54,219 nt of DNA. Origin: Candidatus Adiutrix intracellularis (GTDB lineage: Bacteria; Desulfobacterota; Desulfarculia; Adiutricales; Adiutricaceae). Both the position numbers and the translations under genes were made by a program. Of the stretch, positions 48,101-54,219 are shown in pieces. The DNA is taken from the NCBI GenBank assembly GCA_001577715.1, contig LQAA01000128.1, positions 1-54,219 on the forward strand, written 5' to 3'. Below the pieces are notes generated by a model. The model worked only from the letters and a program-made list of their open reading frames with translations. It had not been told where the DNA came from and did not search any database. Position 1 is the stretch's first letter, and each line of letters begins with the position of its first letter.

Positions 48101-49571
48101 CTTTAGAATTCATGAAAACCGTGCAGCGGCTACCGAGATTCACGGGTCGTCTGGAGGTGAGGGCAGCCTGAGCGAAGGCTGAGGCGTCCATTTCTAGGGT
48201 TTTAGCAAAAGTTTCTAGGAACGAGCCACAACCAGAGGAACAAGCCTCGTTAAGCATCAGTCGATCGATGGCCTCATTCTTAATAGCTAGGCACTTAATA
48301 TCCTGGCCACCGATATCAACAATAAAGCTAACTTCAGGTTGAAAGAAAGTGGCTGCCGAAGTGTGGGCCACGGTTTCTACTTCGCCCAGATCAACCCCTA
48401 GAGCGGCCCGAATGAGGCCTTCACCATAGCCGGTGACGCCGGAACGGCGGACAGCGAGATGATCAGGCATGAGATCGTAAAGTTCAGTCAGGGCCCGGAT
48501 GGCCGATTTCAAGGGATTGCCACGATTGTGACCGTAAAAAGAATGAATTAAGCGCCCTTCGTCATCTAGGGCCACTAACTTAGTAGTGGTGCTGCCGGCG
48601 TCAAGACCCAAGAAAATATCCCCTTCGACTGGCCAACCGGCCCGGGCCAAGCGAGTCGCATCGTGGCGGGTCCGGAAAGTTTCTAGTTCCCCCAAATCTT
48701 TAAATAGAGGTGGTAGAGAATCAATTTCCGGAGGTCTCTTTTCCGTAAGCATACATCGAGCCCGCTTTGCCCATTCAGTCCAAGGGGTCGGCGCGCATTT
48801 TTGGGAACTTAAAGCCGCGCCCAGAGCCACATAGAGCTGGGCGTCAGCTGGACAAACGACCTCACCTGGCCCAAGTTTCAGAGTTTCTACGAAGCGTCGC
48901 CTAAGTTCAGACAAAAAGAAGAGTGGCCCACCTAGAAAGACCACCCGTCCCCTAATGGGTCGACCACAAGCTAGCCCACCGATAGTTTGATCTACTACTG
49001 CCTGAAAGATAGAGGCGGCAATATTTTCACGAGGCGCGCCCTCGTTCAGCAACGGCAGGATATCAGTTTTAGCGAAAACTCCGCACCGGGCCGCAATGGG
49101 GTAGATAGCTTGGGCTGAACGGGCCAGATCATTAAGCCCAAGCGGGTTGGTGCGTAAGAGACTAGCCATATGATCAATGAAAGCTCCGGTGCCTCCGGCG
49201 CAGGTTTCATTCATACGCTGGTCGATACTGGAATCAAAAAAAGTTAGCTTAGCATCTTCGCCACCTAACTCTATAGCCACTTCTGTCCGGGGCAGATAGC
49301 GACCGATGGCTTCGGCCCCGGCGATCATTTCCTGAACAAAGCTTGCTCCAAGCCACTCGGCCGCTGAAATACCACCGCTACCGGTCACAGATAAAGTCGT
49401 GGCGTCAGTGGAAAATTTTTTAGCCACAACCAAAAGCGCTTCCGCTAAAGTCTTACGAACTTCAGAAAAGTGCCTCTGGTAAAGACTGAATTGGATACGG
49501 TCGGTTTCATCAGCTACCACTAGTTTAATAGTGGTGGAGCCTACATCCAAACCGGTATGATACAGTGTCAT
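45144..49571 (-). CDS. CoA-substrate-specific dehydratase activator, double BadF/BcrA ATPase + DUF2229
   Basis: Activators of this type (HgdC/BcrA/BadF superfamily) use ATP to drive a low-potential electron into 2-hydroxyacyl-CoA dehydratases or benzoyl-CoA reductases. The 1,475-residue protein has two ASKHA ATPase units: about 1-260 (GLDVGSTTIKLVVADETDR, NETCAGGTGAFIDHMASLL) and about 318-575 (LGLDAGSTTTKLVALDDEGR, NEACSSGCGSFLETFAKTL). The cysteines in both would hold a shared 4Fe-4S cluster. A DUF2229-like part and a dehydratase-related region with conserved cysteines (NTRCYKCKNCCLLTVNLFSD, ISGNRCERG) follow. Such giant fused forms are widespread in anaerobes with unknown substrates. It stands alone, with no separate dehydratase nearby. 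The frame is perfectly kept over 4.4 kb despite decay on both sides. Confidence 0.88.
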   Translation of the reverse strand: MTLYHTGLDVGSTTIKLVVADETDRIQFSLYQRHFSEVRKTLAEALLVVAKKFSTDATTLSVTGSGGISAAEWLGASFVQEMIAGAEAIGRYLPRTEVAIELGGEDAKLTFFDSSIDQRMNETCAGGTGAFIDHMASLLRTNPLGLNDLARSAQAIYPIAARCGVFAKTDILPLLNEGAPRENIAASIFQAVVDQTIGGLACGRPIRGRVVFLGGPLFFLSELRRRFVETLKLGPGEVVCPADAQLYVALGAALSSQKCAPTPWTEWAKRARCMLTEKRPPEIDSLPPLFKDLGELETFRTRHDATRLARAGWPVEGDIFLGLDAGSTTTKLVALDDEGRLIHSFYGHNRGNPLKSAIRALTELYDLMPDHLAVRRSGVTGYGEGLIRAALGVDLGEVETVAHTSAATFFQPEVSFIVDIGGQDIKCLAIKNEAIDRLMLNEACSSGCGSFLETFAKTLEMDASAFAQAALTSRRPVNLGSRCTVFMNSKVKQAQKEGASVGDISAGLSYSVVRNALFKVIRLNHPEDLGGRVVVQGGTFFNDAVLRAFELSIGREVVRPDIAGLMGAFGMARLAQEHFQTHGGGSSLIDRKALAAFGVSAHNTRCYKCKNCCLLTVNLFSDGRNFISGNRCERGAVRKSPAAGKIDALANRARLGDISPHLARLPAIGALMKSPPAQFAELPNLFQWNHYRLFEVYRPLPATEAQAMVGLPRVLGFYDNYPFWFTFFHTLGLRVELSPPSSKELFNSALETIPSQTVCYPAKLVHGHIKALVSQRPDFIFFPCLPLDLPAAYDTAARYNCPLVGTYGELIRLNMDILKTEGLRFVAPFLDLASPRRLARRLGEELKFLKISSARLQTALKVAFRELAQYRADIHSAGERALNYLDQNEGSGIILAGHPYHLDPEIHHGIAEVIAMSGLAVLTCDSVDHLAPTNWSPRVVDQWIPHSRLYRAALVAATRNNVELVQLSSFGCGIDAVTTDQVGDILEEAGKVYTLLKIDEGTNLGAVRIRIRSLLAAVRDRHRRRTPNSTNRVYRYRPSAFKMEQQASYTLLAPQMSPIHWHFLTPALTLSGYKLKVLLTVDRQDMEEGLRYVNNDACYPALISIGQIVRALKSGDYDLSRTAILMSQTGGGCRATNYVGFMRRALERSGLGEVPVWSLALSRPKDGEGLKIDWPLARRLLLGLLYGDMLNRLLLATRPYEKRPGAAEELVRIWREKAARVVEVGDRGAFRRDIQTMTDDFAALDLQETNRPKVALVGEILLNFHPEANNQAVRLVEAEGGQVVLPELTDFILYCLYDDVFRAEKMSGNRLKKWVALGLIHFIESYRRPLVQALARHPRFGILNSFKNLKEAGESIVSLGNQFGEGWYLTADMILMIEKGIANILCLQPFGCLPNHITGKGVVKEIKRRYPEANLAVLDYDPGTSEVNQLNRIKLMMSVAHKAVATGSRRSNSESTSDLLSVHLKPGDRKSWSLH

Positions 49572-50089
49572 ATCTATCCTGCGAGATAATAAAACTAATT
49601 GTTAGTTTGAGCATATCTTAAGCTAAATGTCAAATATCTTATACTAACTCTAGACTATTATATAATATTTTATAAAAGTAAACTAAATAGATTAAGATAT
49701 GAAAAGCGAGATATTATAAAAATTAAGGAGTAAAAATGCCGCACAAAAATAAATCAGTTAGGACTGCTAATTCTAGTTGGTAAACTCGGTTCTATTCCCG
49801 ACACCGCTAGGTAAATAAAAATTTATTACAGAGCAACCTGGGATGCAATAGAACAACTTAACAATCTTTCGAAATACTTCCTTCTGAATCGTAGAACCTA
49901 CGGCAAAGACGACAGTAGGACCAACCTGACCGAACACAGGTACATTATTCTGCAGTTTGTAAAAAAATTAATAGTAAGGTCAATTTTTTTCTAAAAGCCC
50001 TAGATCACAATCATTAAACCTTCCAGACCATAACCCGTTACGCCAAAACAACCCAGGTTACTATCAGTGCCCACAGTTACTTTGATAGC
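49572..50089. other. Region upstream of the activator gene
   Basis: It contains the AT-rich promoter region of the activator (TATATAATATTTTATAA near 49656-49673). Further up, a broken minus-strand frame near 50000 reads GTDSNLGCFGVTGYGLEGL. This faintly recalls SelD (TDVTGFGLLGH), but I am not confident. Confidence 0.35.
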
Positions 50090-51295
50090 CAGGTTTATTT
50101 TTTTTACCGTTCGCCAACGAAATATACTATTATTTTCCTAGTATTTTTTAATACCTCTCCGTTAGTACAGTAATATAGCTCAGCATTTTTCTGCTTGGGA
50201 CTTTTACCCGGGCACTTTCTAATTTTTCAACCGGACTAATTGAAACCCGGTATTCTTTAGCTTCTATTCCCTATTCAATAAAAATTAATTTTCACTAAAC
50301 TTCCCACTGCACATGTCACTCGATATAATAAGCCAGTATAAATTACAACAGATTACTCGTCTCTCTCCCGGATATTCGTCCGGCGCCACGAATTTAAAAA
50401 AGATCTATCTCATTAAAAAGAATTAGCTGCATTTTATAATTATCAAGTAATCCTCATAATAGATATAGATTTTAAGGCACTTATCTGATTCATATCTTCT
50501 ATAACTTACATGGGGGTAGCTATATTTTAATCCCCAACACCCCCTGGTTACCTATAGTCACTATTTTATCCAGCCTAAATTCAATCTTAACTTTTTTAAT
50601 TATCGGGATGAATATAGCTAAGTCATAAATATTACCCGACCAGACGTTGATAGATATTAGCCGCCCGTCTCTATCGACTAATAAACCATAGTTTATCTAG
50701 CGATTAACACTATTTTTATCATGTAAATACCTGAAACATCCCAAAGGATGATGCTCACCTTCGATATAGCTTAACGTCAGATCGTAAAATATAGTATCCC
50801 TATCATGAGTATAACCTTTAACCAATCCGGCTTCAATAGCTCCCTGCCTACTCATCGGCTAGTTCACAGCCGCGTAAAGCTCATTTTTTGTCAACATCGA
50901 TGATATTCAACTTAGCGGACAAGATTGCTTGCTGCTAACTAGCCGTAGAGACCAGTTTTCTTTTGGGGCACAGGAGACGAGAAATCACCATGGCGAAAAT
51001 TATATCCCGCTCCCTAGGTAGACATGAGGAGATGACAGAAACCAAGTCGAGCTTTTTTCATAACCTTAATAACTATCAAAACGTGATTGTATTGTTTATA
51101 ATTAATGATTTAGAAAACCTTCCTAATGGAAATAAAAGATTCATTTTTAAACTGCTTTTAAAAAGTTTAATAGACTCCGAATCGAGACAAGAGAGATTAG
51201 CCAGAATTATTTCTTGGCCTTCTCGTTGTCTAGGTAAAGTTCGCACAGAAGAACCGCCGGAAAATAATTAAAATTTTAAATAATACCTATAAACA
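50090..51295 (-). mobile_element. Degenerate IS1634-family transposase, copy 2
   Basis: The minus strand parallels copy 1 at 29.3-30.4 kb: a GKVRQRTLANL-like start near 51240, then a YIEGEHHPLGCFRYLHDKN-like block near 50740, INYGLLVDRDGRLIS-like near 50680, and further fragments to about 50100. It is broken by stops and frame changes. The 102-codon plus-strand frame at 50963-51271 is only its shadow. Confidence 0.7.
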
Positions 51296-51429
51296 TGGGT
51301 GCATAATAGCTAATTAGTGCTAATATGTTAAGTAGAAAATAATATTTACATGGATACATTTTTACTATAATCCTATTATCGTAATATTTATGCGCTTAAT
51401 CTTGAAAAAACCATCAATTATGCTGGTGG

Positions 51430-51870
51430 TAGGCCTTCTTTAGCTTTAATTCTAAGTTAAAGAAGTCTCCGAATGTTAAAATAGTAATGGTTTGCAAACC
51501 GCATCAAGAAGACATAAGAAGGCTATCCAAATGGATAAAAATAGCTTAGTACATACAAAATGGACTATTAGTACTACCCTAGAGTACAAGCATTGTAGCA
51601 GGTATTTTTGATACTATGGGTATTATATAGATACGATAAGTAAAAATGCAAAAAGGGTAGTGAAATACATTAAGAGTCAATCACGGGAAAACCTGATGGT
51701 TGAACAATTGACATTGAGAGAATATATTGATCTATTTACGGGTAAGTTAGCAAATAAAGACAAAAAGGAATAGACCCTTTGAGGGTAAGTCTACAAATTA
51801 TAGTGCACTTGGCAAACTATTCAGTGCGCACCTTTAAGGCATTATCGCACTACACCCTCATAAGGGTAGA
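51430..51870 (+). mobile_element. Degenerate IS200/IS605-family element, plus-strand copy
   Basis: It matches the reverse complement of the 35.1-35.8 kb remnant at both ends (for example TATTGATCTATTTACGGGTAAGTT), with the middle deleted. It is a short inactive scrap between the IS1634 remnant and the hppA terminator. Confidence 0.6.
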
Positions 51871-51973
51871 CAAACTACATGCTGAGCAGATGGGCAATCT
51901 TAATTCATTACATTTTTATTTTTAGAACTTTATCTTAAGACTAGCCCAATATACTAAAATGCAGTCGCTAATC

Positions 51974-52018
51974 AAAAAAAACCACCCGGGAACTACTAAA
52001 TGCTGTAGACCCGGGTGG
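51974..52018 (-). terminator. Strong terminator of hppA
   Basis: On the minus strand CCACCCGGG pairs perfectly with CCCGGGTGG around a 19-base loop, followed by a run of T. It begins 25 bases after the hppA stop. Confidence 0.93.
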
Positions 52019-52042
52019 GTTTAGTTTTGAAACAAACGAGGC

Positions 52043-54219
52043 TTAAGTATTAGCTTGAGAGATCCGCATTTTATAAAAAGACCGGTAGACGAAATAAATA
52101 GCCACGACCAGAAAAAAGAGGCCGCAGGCGGTGGAAACAGCCCGGAAACCTGGAGTGATGGCGATTTCCATAGCCAGCATCCCGAATAAGGTGGTAAATT
52201 TGATAATGGGATTCAAAGCTACGGAGGAAGTGTCTTTAAAAGGATCGCCCACTGTGTCACCAACCACGGTGGCGTCATGAAGAGGTGTGCCTTTCTGTTT
52301 TAGATCTACTTCCACTACTTTTTTTGCGTTATCCCAACAACCGCCAGCATTAGCCATAAAAACCGCTTGGTACAAGCCGAAAAAAGCGATGGAAAGAAGA
52401 TAAGAGACAAAGAAGGAAACTGGTTTAGTAGCCTCTATTAGGTCTTCCGGGGAAAGGGCGGCAGCAGCAACTTCATTAGTTGTAAGGCCCGTAGGACTAG
52501 ACAAAAAGGCGAAAGCCAGAGCGAAAGAGAAAATAGCGACAAAGATATTAAACATGCCTTTCTGGGCATAAACCGTACAGATTTTAACTACTTCCTTAGA
52601 ATTTTCTACCGCTGCACTCTTAGAAGCATTTTCATCTAAGTTAATGTGGTCTTTAATGTAAGCCACGGCTCGATAGGCCCCAGTGGAAACGGCTTGAGTA
52701 GCGGCCCCGGTGAACCAGTAGATTACCGCGCCACCGCAGAGAAAACCTAGAATAGTGTAGGGATTAAGTAGGTTTAAAACCGAGGTAGGCTCCACATGTA
52801 GAACTCGCTCAATAACTAGAATTAACGAAAAGATCATAATGGTGGAACCAACCACTGCGGTACCGATCAACACAGGCTTAGCCGTAGCCTTAAAAGTATT
52901 ACCAGCTCCGTCATTGCTTTCTAGATAGTAGTGAGCTTTTTCAAAATCGGGTTTTTGACCGAAATCTTTTTCTAGGTAGGCGACGATACCGGGGAGCTCT
53001 TCAATGAGCGAGAGTTCATAGACCGACTGAGCGTTGTCCGTCACCGGGCCATAACTGTCTACGGCTATGGTAACCGGCCCTACACTTAAAAAACCGAAAG
53101 CTACCAGGCCGAAGGCAAAGATGGAAGGATAGGACATAATGTCACCTAGACCGTGTAGACTCAAGGCATAGGCTAGACTCATCAAGGCAAAAAAAACCAT
53201 CCCAATCCAGAAGGCGCTGAAGTTACCGGCGATGAACCCAGCTAGAATATTCAACGATGCGCCGCCCTCTTTAGAAGCTTCCACGGTCTCCAGTACATGT
53301 GCGGACTTGGGGCTAGTAAAAATTTTAGTGAATTCCGGGATCAGAGCCGCCCCCAGGGTACCGCAGCTGATAATACCGGCTAGCACATACCAAAGGTTAG
53401 GTGAAATTTCAGCCGCTTCGGAACCAGGGCCGATAAGATAGTAGCTGGCGATAAAGGTCATAACAATAGAAAGGAGGGAGGCTATCCAAACCAGGCTAGT
53501 CAAGGGGGCCTCGAAGTCAAAATCTTCTACTTGGCCAAAGCAGACCTGGCTGTAAGCCCAATTGATATAGAAAGCAACCACAGAAGTGATAACCATGAGA
53601 ATGCGCATCACAAAAATCCAAGTTAGAAGGTTAGTCTGGAGCAGTGTTTGAGTTTCTCCGCCCTGAATCACGCCCACAGCCAGGCAAATGAAGGTCACTA
53701 GAGCTACGCCGGTCACGCCGTAAGTTTCAAAACCGTCGGCTGTAGGCCCGACAGAATCCCCGGCGTTATCGCCAGTGCAGTCGGCAATAACCCCTGGATT
53801 GCGGGGATCATCTTCTTTAATCTTAAAGACGATCTTCATTAAATCAGAGCCGATGTCAGCAATCTTAGTGAAAATACCACCAGCTATTCTAAGGGCGCTG
53901 GCGCCTAAAGATTCACCGATTGCAAAACCTATGAAACAGGGCCCAGCTAAATCGCGAGGAATAAAGATAAGAATAATCAACATCATTAGTAATTCCACCG
54001 AAATCAGAAGCACGCCAATGCTCATGCCTGATTTTAAGGGAATGCCTAAAAGGTTAAGGGGTTTTTTTTCCAACGAGGCGTAAGCCATACGGCTATTAGC
54101 CAGGGTGTTAATACGCATGCCGTAGAAGGCTACGCTGTAAGAACCAAGAATACCAACGACCGTCCAGAGCAGCATTAACAGGACACTACTAACCGATAGG
54201 CCCGACACGACTAACCAAA
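52043..54219 (-). CDS. hppA: Membrane proton-translocating pyrophosphatase
   Basis: HppA couples pyrophosphate hydrolysis to ion pumping across the inner membrane. It has about 16 hydrophobic helices. The pyrophosphate-binding loop reads EDDPRNPGVIADCTGDNAGD, then SVGPTADGFETYGVTGVALV. The second acidic site reads GPVTDNAQSVYELSLIE, and the third VVGDTVGDPFKDTSSVALNP. In GAGNTFKATAK a lysine takes the place where K+-dependent enzymes have alanine, so a K+-independent H+ pump is expected (inference from the family rule). The frame is open to the window edge. A GTG at 54208 could be a start, but the true start probably lies outside. A strong terminator follows. Cheap energy from pyrophosphate suits an anaerobic symbiont. 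Confidence 0.95.
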   Translation of the reverse strand, partial: WLVVSGLSVSSVLLMLLWTVVGILGSYSVAFYGMRINTLANSRMAYASLEKKPLNLLGIPLKSGMSIGVLLISVELLMMLIILIFIPRDLAGPCFIGFAIGESLGASALRIAGGIFTKIADIGSDLMKIVFKIKEDDPRNPGVIADCTGDNAGDSVGPTADGFETYGVTGVALVTFICLAVGVIQGGETQTLLQTNLLTWIFVMRILMVITSVVAFYINWAYSQVCFGQVEDFDFEAPLTSLVWIASLLSIVMTFIASYYLIGPGSEAAEISPNLWYVLAGIISCGTLGAALIPEFTKIFTSPKSAHVLETVEASKEGGASLNILAGFIAGNFSAFWIGMVFFALMSLAYALSLHGLGDIMSYPSIFAFGLVAFGFLSVGPVTIAVDSYGPVTDNAQSVYELSLIEELPGIVAYLEKDFGQKPDFEKAHYYLESNDGAGNTFKATAKPVLIGTAVVGSTIMIFSLILVIERVLHVEPTSVLNLLNPYTILGFLCGGAVIYWFTGAATQAVSTGAYRAVAYIKDHINLDENASKSAAVENSKEVVKICTVYAQKGMFNIFVAIFSFALAFAFLSSPTGLTTNEVAAAALSPEDLIEATKPVSFFVSYLLSIAFFGLYQAVFMANAGGCWDNAKKVVEVDLKQKGTPLHDATVVGDTVGDPFKDTSSVALNPIIKFTTLFGMLAMEIAITPGFRAVSTACGLFFLVVAIYFVYRSFYKMRISQANT

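Noticed and set aside
50963-51271. A 102-codon plus-strand frame with a plausible start
   Set aside because: The opposite strand matches the N-terminus of the IS1634 copy at 29.3 kb, so this is its shadow.

Overview
The window looks like part of a shrinking genome from a host-restricted, Gram-negative anaerobe, most likely a Desulfobacterota (former Deltaproteobacteria) symbiont. Evidence for the lineage (inference): an AhbB-type siroheme decarboxylase domain joined to HemL (the siroheme-dependent haem route of sulfate reducers and their relatives), a 1,475-residue two-ATPase CoA-dehydratase activator protein, a membrane H+-pyrophosphatase, and LPS and lipoprotein genes. Evidence for reduction: about half of the DNA is AT-rich wreckage full of stops and frameshifts, lying between intact, GC-richer genes. 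Intracellular symbionts of termite-gut flagellates (Adiutrix- or Desulfovibrio-like) would fit, but the window alone cannot prove this.

Layout. 0-0.7 kb: 3' end of lnt. 0.7-5.3 kb: decayed DNA with an IS66 remnant, holding one intact island, an initiator tRNA-Met with a consensus promoter and a duplicated terminator hairpin. 5.3-8.9 kb: minus-strand genes lpxC, ahbB-hemL and two small conserved genes. 8.9-14.4 kb: decayed IS66, IS200/IS605 and another DDE transposase. 14.4-21.6 kb: leuA with a possible leader-peptide attenuator, a dead phosphatase gene, an Aas-like/small protein/RluA-type operon, and an RsmG-SPOUT fusion. 21.6-26 kb: decayed IS200, an IS66 copy split by an IS5-type element, and a dead Hpt domain. 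26-29 kb: degP-htpX-MBL cluster. 29-33 kb: IS1634 and IS66 remnants plus unidentified debris. 33-37 kb: gdt1-like gene needing a -1 frameshift, a GC-rich structured segment, a frameshifted acetyltransferase, a lysine-less GcvH-like gene with an acidic tail, and lgt. 37-42 kb: dead V4R/HAMP signalling gene, purB, and the HAD/small protein/prmA operon. 42-45 kb: dead Fic, a possible riboswitch relic, and a dead M48 protease. 45-49.6 kb: CoA-dehydratase activator. 49.6-52 kb: IS1634 and IS200 remnants. 52-54.2 kb: hppA, open at the window edge.

The surviving genes serve core cell upkeep: envelope building (lpxC, lnt, lgt, Aas-like acyltransferase), envelope proteostasis (degP, htpX), rRNA and ribosomal-protein modification (RluA-type, RsmG-SPOUT, PrmA), tetrapyrrole, leucine and purine synthesis, and energy (pyrophosphatase). 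The casualties are signalling (Hpt, V4R/HAMP), a Fic protein, a second M48 protease, a Ser/Thr-type phosphatase and every insertion sequence. I recognise no intact transposase. All family calls come from reading motifs by eye; no database search was possible.
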